Assembly: GCA_017849455.1 (NCBI GenBank)
Contig: JAFIGX010000011.1
Span: 62,001-126,000 of the forward strand
Length of the DNA: 64,000 bases
Origin: Pseudobacter sp.
GTDB taxonomy: Bacteria > Bacteroidota > Bacteroidia > Chitinophagales > Chitinophagaceae
Direction: 5' to 3'
Position 1 is the stretch's first letter; each line of letters opens with the position of its first letter. The notes below the pieces were generated by a model. That model had not been told where the DNA came from, made no database searches, and was given only the letters and a program-made list of their open reading frames with translations. Shown here one piece after another: positions 16,111 through 24,213 of this stretch. The position numbers were made by a program, and so were the translations under genes.

Positions 16111-18618
16111 ATGAGATCCTATAGACTGTTATGGTGCTTACTTTTGGTACAACTGGCACAGAGCACACAGGCACAATCAAAGATCCTCAAGGGAATTATC
16201 AAGGATGCCCATAGTGATGAACGCATCCCCTTCGCTTCCATGAAGCTGAAAGGCGCGGGCACCGGCAGACTGAGCGATTCCATCGGCGCCTTCGTTTTCC
16301 GTTTCGACCACTGGCCTTCCGATACCATCGAGATCACCTATGTCGGCTACCAGGATTTCGAGCTTGCCATCGACAGCAACCTTATCAAAAAGGCCAAGGG
16401 TGATGTAATAGATATCAGCATCCTGATGGAAAGGGGCAAGTTCACGAGTGAGGTAGTGGTGCGACAAAAGATCGATCGGGGCTACCTGATGTGGAAACGC
16501 ATCGTCAAGCATAAACCCAGGAACGACCGTTACCGCTTCAATAACTTCTCCTACGAGCTTTACAACAAACTGGAAGTAGATATCAAGAATATCAAAAAAG
16601 ATAAGTGGAAGAACCTCCCATTTGTACGTCGCTTTAATTTTATTTTTAATAATATCGATACCACCGAAGAAGGGAATACATTCCTTCCTGTCTACCTTAC
16701 CGAAGCCATCTCGGATTATTATTACCAGAAATCACCCCGCAAACGCCGGGAAGTGTTCAAAGGCGTCAAGACCATGGGCGTCAATAATGAGAGCGTATCG
16801 AAATTCCTGGGCGGTATGGACCAGAACGTGAATTTCTACAGCAATTTCATCCCTGTCTTCGATAAGCTCTTCGTAAGCCCGATCAGCGACAACGGCGATA
16901 ATTACTACCGCTACCATGTGCTCGACACCCAATACGTGGGAGGCCGTCGCCTGATCCACATGTCGTTCACCCCTAAACGAAAAGGTGAGAATACCTTTGA
17001 AGGCGATTGCTGGGCACACGATACCACCTGGGCCATCCAGAAGATGAACCTCCGGCTTACGAAAGATGCCAATATCAATTTTGTGGACAAGCTAAGCCTG
17101 ATCCAGGAATTCAGCCTGATCAACGATAGCACCTGGTTCCTGTCGAGGGATAAATTCGTGGTCGATCTATCGCTTTCCGGTGAAAAGGCATTGTCGGCCA
17201 TCGGCAGAAAGACCACTACTTATAAAAATGTCGTGGTGAACGATACGAGCGTCACCAATGAACTGGCAAAAAATACCATCCTGGAAGAGACCATCCTGCC
17301 GCCACAGGCACAGCAGGCCCCGGATTCTTTCTGGGTGGAAGCGAGGCATGAAGCGTTGAACAAGAATGAGAAGGCCCTCTATAAAACGATCGATACCTTA
17401 TTGACGCTGCCTGCATTCAAACGGGTTACCCGCACCATCAATTTCCTGGCTACCGGCTACCTCAATGTAGGCAATTACGAGATTGGCCCCTGGTTCAACT
17501 GGCTTACCTATAACCAGCAGGAAGGCGTGAGAACACGTTTCGACCTTGGCACCAATAAATACTGGAGTAAGAACTTCTATTTCCATGGCTACCTGGCCTA
17601 TGGTTTCAAGGACCAGAAATTCAAGTACCAGGTAGACGGAAAATGGATGATCGACCGTAATCCCCGTACCTATTTTTCTGCATCCTATAAATACGACTTC
17701 GACAGGGGACAACAATATTACGATGAGATCAGCCAGGACAATATCTTCGCGCTGGCCATCCGCAAGAGCGGCGTACCGATCAAATTCCTGATGATGGACG
17801 AAAAGAAAGTGGAATTCTTCCGCGATTCGAAGATAGGACTATCCGTGACCCTGGGGGGATCACACAAGACCTTCAATCCTGTATTGAACCTACCCTATAA
17901 ATCTGTCTTTGCCAATGGCCATAGCGATTCTTCCATCCGCACCTCGGAATTCTCCATCCGGGTGAGATATGCTTACCTGGAGAAATTCCTGGAATCCACC
18001 TTTAACCGGTACAGCCTTGGTAGCGACTATCCAATCGTTGAACTGAGGTATACTGCCGGCGTGAGCGGCATTTTCAAGAGCAGCTATAATTACCATAAGC
18101 TCAATGCCAGCATCTCGGATTTCACCAAGATCCCACCCCTGGGCACCATCTATTATAATCTTTTTACGGGCCGTACCTACGGCACATTGCCTTATATGTT
18201 GCTCGATGTAGCGCCTGGCAACGAGATCTACTATTATAATAAGTATGCGTTCAACCTGATGAACCGGTATGAGTACCTGCACGACAGATATGCAGGTATC
18301 AATGTTGAACACAATTTCGGCAACGGCATTTTCCGTTTCATCCCACTTACCCGCAAATTCAAGTTCAGGCAATTCTGGACAGCCAAAGCTTTATGGGGCA
18401 GCCTCAGTGAAGAGAACAAGTTATATAATATGCCCCCCGGCTCTACTTATAAATTCGAATCACTCGATGGCAATACCTATCTTGAACTGGGCACAGGGGT
18501 AGATAATATCTTCAAATTATTCCGCGTCGATTTTGTATGGCGTGTGTTGCCAAGGCCCTTGCCGGATGAAAGAGTAAAACGCTTCGGGATCTTCGGCAGC
18601 TTCCGCCTCGCATTCTGA
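16111..18618 (+). CDS. DUF5686 / carboxypeptidase-regulatory-like outer-membrane protein
   Basis: An 835-residue exported protein. The signal peptide ends near STQAQ. Residues ~24-110 form a CarboxypepD_reg-like beta-sandwich (GIIKDAHSDERIPFASMKLKG, then a GYQDF strand). The remainder matches DUF5686, with a C-terminal region of alternating aromatic strands typical of an outer-membrane barrel. The final residue is Phe, as in many barrels. Such proteins are common in Bacteroidota without a proven role; surface transport or assembly is inferred. The ATG at 16111 is chosen because the promoter at 16067-16074 covers the alternative TTG start. No partner gene is adjacent. Confidence 0.88.
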   Translation: MRSYRLLWCLLLVQLAQSTQAQSKILKGIIKDAHSDERIPFASMKLKGAGTGRLSDSIGAFVFRFDHWPSDTIEITYVGYQDFELAIDSNLIKKAKGDVIDISILMERGKFTSEVVVRQKIDRGYLMWKRIVKHKPRNDRYRFNNFSYELYNKLEVDIKNIKKDKWKNLPFVRRFNFIFNNIDTTEEGNTFLPVYLTEAISDYYYQKSPRKRREVFKGVKTMGVNNESVSKFLGGMDQNVNFYSNFIPVFDKLFVSPISDNGDNYYRYHVLDTQYVGGRRLIHMSFTPKRKGENTFEGDCWAHDTTWAIQKMNLRLTKDANINFVDKLSLIQEFSLINDSTWFLSRDKFVVDLSLSGEKALSAIGRKTTTYKNVVVNDTSVTNELAKNTILEETILPPQAQQAPDSFWVEARHEALNKNEKALYKTIDTLLTLPAFKRVTRTINFLATGYLNVGNYEIGPWFNWLTYNQQEGVRTRFDLGTNKYWSKNFYFHGYLAYGFKDQKFKYQVDGKWMIDRNPRTYFSASYKYDFDRGQQYYDEISQDNIFALAIRKSGVPIKFLMMDEKKVEFFRDSKIGLSVTLGGSHKTFNPVLNLPYKSVFANGHSDSSIRTSEFSIRVRYAYLEKFLESTFNRYSLGSDYPIVELRYTAGVSGIFKSSYNYHKLNASISDFTKIPPLGTIYYNLFTGRTYGTLPYMLLDVAPGNEIYYYNKYAFNLMNRYEYLHDRYAGINVEHNFGNGIFRFIPLTRKFKFRQFWTAKALWGSLSEENKLYNMPPGSTYKFESLDGNTYLELGTGVDNIFKLFRVDFVWRVLPRPLPDERVKRFGIFGSFRLAF

Positions 18619-19147
18619 TCATTCGGATGCCCCAACCGCTTTCCGGCACATATCTATTGTGTTAGGATCGTTCAACCTATCATGATCATTGCTCCCATTG
18701 GGTATGGCCCTTTATTGACGGGCGTTTCAGTGCATCAGCTATTAAAATAAAAAAAGGGCGATTAGAAAATCGCCCCCGGGTCATGCCCTCAAAGCTAATT
18801 ACGTGCATTGACCCTTAACTCAATGCCGCAAAAATATTTCATCTGCCGGTAATACGATAACTTTTCGCTGAACGGCGAATTTTTATGTACCAACGCCGCT
18901 ATTGCATGGTCGACTGCACGCTTCGATTTGTTCGTGAATATGAAATAATACGGGAACAGATAAACCAGGTTACTAAGGAAAGATTAGAAATGTGAGTTAG
19001 ATTAGTAATTTAATATATAATTTTTTTGCAGATATTTTTTGGCCTGTTGAATGTAAGTTTCGTATTTTTGTTTCATCGGCGGCCGGGCTAATAGCCCCCT
19101 AACGACAAAAACTTGAACAAGGCTTCACTGAAAGCCTTGTTCGCTTT
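18619..19147. other. Long intergenic region with two candidate small-RNA genes
   Basis: No protein gene is seen in these 529 bases. They hold a minus-strand promoter-hairpin-terminator unit (18750-18836) and a plus-strand unit (19038-19149), described separately. The DUF5686 gene has no obvious plus-strand terminator here. The 18840-19030 stretch is AT-rich and otherwise featureless to me. Confidence 0.5.
18750..18823 (-). ncRNA. Candidate small RNA with intrinsic terminator (minus strand)
   Basis: On the minus strand TATTTTTG (18836 to 18829) is an exact -7 element, predicting a start near 18823. The transcript would hold a hairpin CATTGA-gttaaggg-TCAATG. It ends in GGGCGATT (minus-strand 18775 to 18768) paired with AATCGCCC (18763 to 18756), followed by seven T residues. 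Length would be about 74 bases. No open frame of note lies inside. It could instead be a stand-alone terminator for read-through from the CdiA_C-like gene. No known RNA family was recognised. Confidence 0.4.
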
Positions 19148-19149
19148 TT
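19077..19149 (+). ncRNA. Candidate small RNA with intrinsic terminator (plus strand)
   Basis: TTTG at 19038-19041 and TATTTTTG at 19063-19070 are spaced by 21 bases and match the Bacteroidota promoter, predicting a start near 19077. The ~73-base transcript would hold GGGCT-aat-AGCCC (19085-19097) and an 11-base-pair perfect hairpin, GAACAAGGCTT (19115-19125) with AAGCCTTGTTC (19132-19142), then five T residues. The same hairpin also serves as a terminator for the facing gene that stops at 19148, so a terminator-only reading is possible. No known RNA family recognised. Confidence 0.4.
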
Positions 19150-19789
19150 ATGGAATGATCTGAAAGATACTTCTACTGATAATAAGGTTTGTAGATAATC
19201 CATAGAATTTTCCCTTGTAAAAAAGAAAAACCTCCTTGAGCAGTTTATTTCCGTGACAACTACTTCTCAGGCTCTGTATCAATACCTTGGAAGATATATT
19301 TGACCTCAGGTCAAGCACCACCCTGGAAGATTGCCTGCTTCCATCTACCAGCCGGTCAGCAATAGTAAGCGGACTGGAGCTGATAACCGTTTTCAGGTCT
19401 GCCCTCAAAAGAATATGATCCCGCAATAAGAAAACATCAAACTTCTTTTCATGCCTGGCAAACATTCCTTTGGGCACAAACAAAACATCATAATCCTCAC
19501 TTGCCAGCTTAATGGCAGTCTCCAACTCATGGGCATACTCGATCGTACCACCTTCTGATAATACCTTCCTCTGTGTTTTAATGTTCCTATAATGTTCGAA
19601 CCAACCCTTATCATTCAGTATTTTCTCGATAATTTCTCTCTTGACCTTCTTGTCCGAAGTCCCGAAAAAACTGATCAGGATATTCTTCAAATAAGCGATG
19701 TCAATGGTTCGCGCACCATAGCCTGGTACGGGCTCCATGATAATACTCACATCCCCGATCTGTTCTTCCAAAGAGACCCCTTCTTTCAT
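19148..19789 (-). CDS. Stand-alone CdiA C-terminal nuclease-like protein
   Basis: A 213-residue protein without signal peptide or membrane segment. Residues ~84-165 show the pattern of the CdiA_C nuclease family: AHELETAIKLASEDYDVLFVP (E88/E90), then KKFDVFLLRDH (D118), ADLK (D131, K133), and ADRLVDGSRQSSRVVLDL (Q153, D160). In CDI toxins this fold cleaves tRNA and is delivered as the tail of a huge exoprotein; here it is free-standing with its own ~80-residue N-terminus. The gene is AT-rich relative to its neighbours, pointing to transfer. No immunity gene is evident on either side. A promoter with an overlapping palindrome lies upstream at 19824-19847. Family call is from motif pattern only. 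Confidence 0.6.
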   Translation of the reverse strand: MKEGVSLEEQIGDVSIIMEPVPGYGARTIDIAYLKNILISFFGTSDKKVKREIIEKILNDKGWFEHYRNIKTQRKVLSEGGTIEYAHELETAIKLASEDYDVLFVPKGMFARHEKKFDVFLLRDHILLRADLKTVISSSPLTIADRLVDGSRQSSRVVLDLRSNISSKVLIQSLRSSCHGNKLLKEVFLFYKGKFYGLSTNLIISRSIFQIIP

Positions 19790-19823
19790 TTACGGGATAA
19801 TTTTCAAAATTATATAACGTAAA

Positions 19824-19847
19824 CAAATATACGTTTTAAAAACGTAT
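19824..19847 (-). promoter_or_regulatory. Promoter and overlapping palindrome of the CdiA_C-like gene
   Basis: On the minus strand TATATTTG (19831 to 19824) is an exact -7 element, about 35 bases before the ATG at 19789. A 9-1-9 palindrome, ATACGTTTT-A-AAAACGTAT (19829-19847), overlaps its upstream edge and is well placed to be an operator, like the sites upstream of toxin-antitoxin genes. Confidence 0.55.
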
Positions 19848-19890
19848 TTACATATATACATAGGCGTTACATAATTTATAGCTGTAATAA

Positions 19891-19917
19891 AAAAGCCCCT
19901 GGAAAGGGGCTTTTTTT
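19891..19917 (-). terminator. Bidirectional terminator after the DUF4399 lipoprotein gene
   Basis: AAAGCCCC (19892-19899) pairs with GGGGCTTT (19906-19913), flanked by A and T tracts on both sides. On the minus strand it follows the lipoprotein stop codon by about 20 bases. Confidence 0.8.
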
Positions 19918-19937
19918 ACATAATTTTTTTACTCTGC

Positions 19938-20456
19938 TTATTTCTTCACATTCACCGTAATAGTGGCTGACAATTTACTGCCATAAGACCTGTGAATGCC
20001 ATCAGCAAATTGCAGCGAGATCTTATGCTTGCCTGGCGCCAGGGTCAGCATGGCCTCTTTCTGCGCATTACCGAAATGAAGGTGAGTGGAATCTTTCGGC
20101 ACAACAACACCTGCCGGAATGGAATCCAGCCCGATCAGGATATGATGGTGGCCCGAAGCCGGCTTTACAGCCCCGATCGTATCCACAGCAATATTGTCGG
20201 CCCCCATCTCCACTTTAAAGGGCGAAGTAACGGTTTGACCGTTTTTCAGATTCTTGAAATACACTTTTGCACCTACCGGTATGGCAGGTAATGGCGTAAT
20301 AGCCTGTGAAGTATCTGCCATATGGTGATGATCACTATCGTGTTTGGCAGCAGTAGCTGTAGAATCACCGGTGGTAGCTTTCTTATCAGAGCCGGCTTCA
20401 TTACAGGCAGCGAGGCCAAGGATCAGTAAAGCAGGAAGAAACTTAGTCTTGAACAT
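19938..20456 (-). CDS. DUF4399 domain lipoprotein
   Basis: A 172-residue lipoprotein: the lipobox LAAC puts the lipidated cysteine at residue 18. A low-complexity linker rich in Thr, Ala and His (HDSDHHHM, residues ~40-47) follows and might bind metal. Residues ~62-170 match DUF4399: a beta-sandwich domain with GHHHILI, HLHFG and the closing LQFADGIHRSYGSKLSATITV. The family occurs in the envelope with no proven function. It is a single-gene unit, ended by the hairpin at 19891-19917. Confidence 0.88.
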   Translation of the reverse strand: MFKTKFLPALLILGLAACNEAGSDKKATTGDSTATAAKHDSDHHHMADTSQAITPLPAIPVGAKVYFKNLKNGQTVTSPFKVEMGADNIAVDTIGAVKPASGHHHILIGLDSIPAGVVVPKDSTHLHFGNAQKEAMLTLAPGKHKISLQFADGIHRSYGSKLSATITVNVKK

Positions 20457-20525
20457 AGCATATTTTTAAAGTGAAGGAATCCATACTTTTTAAGGCTCTC
20501 AAAGTTATTAAATACCTTCCAACAG

Positions 20526-23500
20526 TTATTCTTTTATTCCGGTAGTATTTACCGGTTTTTCAAAGGTCCATTCGCTACGGTCGAGTTTCCGGTTGCCGGG
20601 ATATACCTCATCCATCGTATCCGCATTGTACAACCTGCCATTCTTCATTACCATTTTTATGGTATTGGAGTTCCGGATGTTCTCCAGCGGGTTTTTATCC
20701 AGGATCAGCAGATCGGCCAGTTTGCCCGATTGAATAGTGCCCAGGTCGCCATCGAGCCCCAATGCCTGCGCGCCCAGGATGGTGGCGGTCTTCAAGGCAT
20801 CATGTGTGCTCATGCCCCCGCTTTGCATCGACCAAAGTTCCCAGTGATACCCCAATCCCTGCAATTGACCATGACTGCCGATCCCTGCCAGCGCCCCATT
20901 CTCCACCATCGATCTCATGGATTGGGCATGCTTCTGGAATACGTGCTCTTCCGGCATGAACCAGGCGCCACGCCTGCGTGATTTGCCTGCCAGCTCTTCA
21001 TAAGGTGTAAAATACTGGAGCTTTATATCATTGTAGGGCATCTCCGTTTCATAATAATAATTCTCCGCCCATGGTCCGCCATAAGCTACCAGCAGGGTAG
21101 GCGTTACACACATTTTCGCATCAGCGATCGTTTTATATACGTCCTTATACAAAGGATACACTGGTATGGCGTGCTCATGGCCAGGATAACCATCCAACAG
21201 GTTGGTGATATTCAGTTTATAATTCAGTCCACCCTCCGTAGTAGGCATGAGCTGCTGGTCTTTTGCAGCACCGATGATCCATTGGCGTACCTGCCTCGGG
21301 CCCAGCATATACATTTTGATGTATTTCGTATGGTAGTATTTGCTGTATTGTTTCAGCACATTGCTGGCATGGGCAGAATCGCGGATATTATACATCCAGA
21401 ACCCTACTCCCGGCCCTGTTGAATATACGCGGGGGCCTTCCATCTTACCGGCTTCCACCATGTCACTGTAAGTGAGCACATCGGAAGTGGCTGTTTGCGG
21501 ATCGCGGGTTGTGGTTACCCCATAGGCCAGGTTGGCGGCATAGATCCATACTTCATTTTTCTGGATGCCCCATTGCGGCCACATGTGGGAGTGTGTATCG
21601 ATAAACCCGGGAACGATGGTTTTACCGCTCACGTCTATCACTTTCGCATTCGAGGGCACCTGCAGGGCGCCGGAGGGCCCCACCGCTTTGATCCGGTTAT
21701 TGACCACGAGGATGTCTCCATTCGCGATCACTTCATTGCCATTCATGGTGATGATGCGGGCCCCTTTCAGCAGTACCGTACCATATGGATAGTCTTTTTC
21801 ATAGTAGACTTTTACCTGTGTTTCTTCAGGTTTATATTTCGGTTCTTCTTTACCGGTAGTTGCTTTCCTGGCCAGTGAATCCGCTTTCCTGGCAGTGTCA
21901 GTGGAAGCTTTGGCCAACGAATCCGTTTTCTTATTGTCGGCCTCTTTCTTTGCCGGTTTCAAACTATCTTCAAAAGACTGGGCTTTGTCCACATCATATA
22001 TAAAGTGTGCATTGCCGAGCGACCAGTGTACTTTTTTCCCATCGGCTTCCCAAGCAGCAAATTCGCCTCCCAGCTCCGTGAGCTTCCTGGCCGGGAAATT
22101 GGCTGAACCGGCGTCAGCCAGGGAAATAGTGGCAGGTTTGCCCGTTTTCGGGATGGTGACCACATATATATCGTTGTTGATCTGAGCAAGTGCCCGGTCG
22201 CCGGTGGGCGACATCAATACCACCGATGCATTGGATGGCGACTGCACTTCCATTGCCTGTGCAGCTTTCTCCGTGAGCAGGCAATAGTCCGTTGCATTCA
22301 GGGCATGTTCATGGTCTTCTTCTTTCAGGTTACTGATCCCGAAAGTGGTAATACCTGTGATCTTTGCATGTGCTTTTTCATCTGTACCATCCCAGCGAAT
22401 GGATAAAAGGCTTCCGCCCTGGTTGAGATAGATGCGATCGTCGTTTTTCACGAAATGGGGGTTGTCGCGCCCATTGGCCTTTTCAATAAAATTGATATCC
22501 CCGCCATTGGCGCTGATCCAGCAGAGCTCATTCTCCGATCCCACAGCAATCGGCCCGATGGATTCACGATAGCGCTGCATTTTGTTCCTGATAAATACGA
22601 TCCTGTCATTCTTCCAACTCCAGGCCGGCATGGCATATAGCGCAGGTTCTTTAGTCAGCTTCTGCACAGTCACTTTCCCATTCACGTTCACCCTGTACAG
22701 ATGGCCTCCTTCATGCGCCCAGGTAGTGAATACGATACTGTTGCCATCGGGCGACCAGGCTGGTTCGGCCTCTGTAAATTCATGGGTGGTGAGGCGTTTG
22801 GGCGTTCCATTGGGATAGTCCATTACATACAGGCGGTTGAGTACAGTGAACGCGAGCTTCTTTCCATCGGGTGATGGCACAGCATCGCGGATCTGGGTGG
22901 CCAGGGCATGAGAAGTATCCGATACCGGGTATTTGAATTCGAGGCGGGGCCCCAGTTCCAGATCGAGCTGGGCAGTGAAAGGGATCTCCTGCGGTTTACT
23001 TCCGTCAATGGATATACGATAAATCTTCCCTCCATAGGATGCTATCACTGCTTTGCTATCTGGCGTGAAGGCCATACCGGGCAGTACGCCCATGGTGGCA
23101 ATGGATTCCTGATCATCGCGCTGAACAGGCCATGCCAGCCATTTTTCATCACCACTGGCCAGGTTGCGGATCACCAGTCCGGTCTTATCCTCATACCTCG
23201 ATCCATATACGATCCATTTTCCGTCCTTCGATAATACCGGCGTAAAAGCAGAGCCATAGCGGGAAGTAAGTGATCTTGTCCTGCCATCTTCACGGTCATA
23301 GACGCTCACCTGGTATTGCGGTAATTGCGCATTATAGTTCCAGAACCCATTGCGTTGTGAATAGTAGATATATCGTCCATCGGGGCTCACGGCAGGATCG
23401 ATGGTCTTGATACCGGCCGCATCGATCAGTTGTGTGCCGCTTCCTGCATCTTTATGTACAATCCATAATTTAACATCGAGCTTTCCGCGGGCCGCAATGA

Positions 23501-24020
23501 TATAATTCCCGTCGGGCGTCCAGGCAGCACTGGGAAAATTCTGGTCGCGGTCCTTAGTGACCTGTACCGTATCTTTTTTCTCTGTATCGATATACCAGAT
23601 ATTTTCAGAGCCGCTGCGGTCTGAGGTGAACAGGATCTTTTTACCATCGGGGCTATAACGGGGATGCGTATCGAATGCCAGTCCTTTGGTAACGGGCGTG
23701 GCCCTTCCACCGGTTATCGGCACTGTGTAAAGGTCTCCCATGAGATCGAATACGATGGTCTTTCCATCGGGGCTCACGTCTACCGACATCCAGGTGCCTT
23801 CATTGGTTGAAAAAGAGATCTTGCGGGCAGGCTTTAATGGCAGGTTCTTGAATTCGGTGTACCTCACCGTATCCTTTTTAGTTGTATCGGCCATGGGACG
23901 GTCGTTCAAGCGGGCAGGCAGGTATATATTCCGAATGCTACCCATAGCAGTGCCCGTTACCAGTACGGTTGTGACCAGGATCAAACTGAGACCGGGATTT
24001 TTTAAAAGAGCAGATCGCAT
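20526..24020 (-). CDS. Exported TolB-like propeller fused to an amidohydrolase
   Basis: A 1164-residue protein with an N-terminal signal peptide or anchor (LSLILVTTVLVTGTAMG). Residues ~60-680 carry repeated PD40/WD40-like blades (VDVSPDGKTIVFD, YSPDGKKILFTSDRSG, WSPDGNSIVFT). A lysine/alanine-rich linker with ADSLA-type repeats follows at about 690-750. The C-terminal ~400 residues are an amidohydrolase: GKTIVPGFIDTHSHMWP holds the HxH metal pair, and GSHGQLQG and DGDLGTIQSGKLADLLIL mark the end of the domain. The combination resembles exported dipeptidase/imidazolonepropionase-like enzymes; the substrate is unknown. The ATG at 24020 is chosen; an in-frame ATG 48 bases upstream would add a polar extension before the signal. 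Confidence 0.85.
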   Translation of the reverse strand: MRSALLKNPGLSLILVTTVLVTGTAMGSIRNIYLPARLNDRPMADTTKKDTVRYTEFKNLPLKPARKISFSTNEGTWMSVDVSPDGKTIVFDLMGDLYTVPITGGRATPVTKGLAFDTHPRYSPDGKKILFTSDRSGSENIWYIDTEKKDTVQVTKDRDQNFPSAAWTPDGNYIIAARGKLDVKLWIVHKDAGSGTQLIDAAGIKTIDPAVSPDGRYIYYSQRNGFWNYNAQLPQYQVSVYDREDGRTRSLTSRYGSAFTPVLSKDGKWIVYGSRYEDKTGLVIRNLASGDEKWLAWPVQRDDQESIATMGVLPGMAFTPDSKAVIASYGGKIYRISIDGSKPQEIPFTAQLDLELGPRLEFKYPVSDTSHALATQIRDAVPSPDGKKLAFTVLNRLYVMDYPNGTPKRLTTHEFTEAEPAWSPDGNSIVFTTWAHEGGHLYRVNVNGKVTVQKLTKEPALYAMPAWSWKNDRIVFIRNKMQRYRESIGPIAVGSENELCWISANGGDINFIEKANGRDNPHFVKNDDRIYLNQGGSLLSIRWDGTDEKAHAKITGITTFGISNLKEEDHEHALNATDYCLLTEKAAQAMEVQSPSNASVVLMSPTGDRALAQINNDIYVVTIPKTGKPATISLADAGSANFPARKLTELGGEFAAWEADGKKVHWSLGNAHFIYDVDKAQSFEDSLKPAKKEADNKKTDSLAKASTDTARKADSLARKATTGKEEPKYKPEETQVKVYYEKDYPYGTVLLKGARIITMNGNEVIANGDILVVNNRIKAVGPSGALQVPSNAKVIDVSGKTIVPGFIDTHSHMWPQWGIQKNEVWIYAANLAYGVTTTRDPQTATSDVLTYSDMVEAGKMEGPRVYSTGPGVGFWMYNIRDSAHASNVLKQYSKYYHTKYIKMYMLGPRQVRQWIIGAAKDQQLMPTTEGGLNYKLNITNLLDGYPGHEHAIPVYPLYKDVYKTIADAKMCVTPTLLVAYGGPWAENYYYETEMPYNDIKLQYFTPYEELAGKSRRRGAWFMPEEHVFQKHAQSMRSMVENGALAGIGSHGQLQGLGYHWELWSMQSGGMSTHDALKTATILGAQALGLDGDLGTIQSGKLADLLILDKNPLENIRNSNTIKMVMKNGRLYNADTMDEVYPGNRKLDRSEWTFEKPVNTTGIKE

Positions 24021-24213
24021 AACAAAAACAGTTTTTGATTGTATCAAGGAATTTACAACAGTTCCCATGAAAAAAGTTTCTCACGGGATTAATTATTATA
24101 AGCGGCTATAGGGGCCTATAAATTTCTTAACTTTTATAACAAAAGGATGGCATCGGGCCGTTCGAGCCGCTGTTGCCAGTGCCGGTAATCAATGATCATA
24201 ATCTAATTATTAT

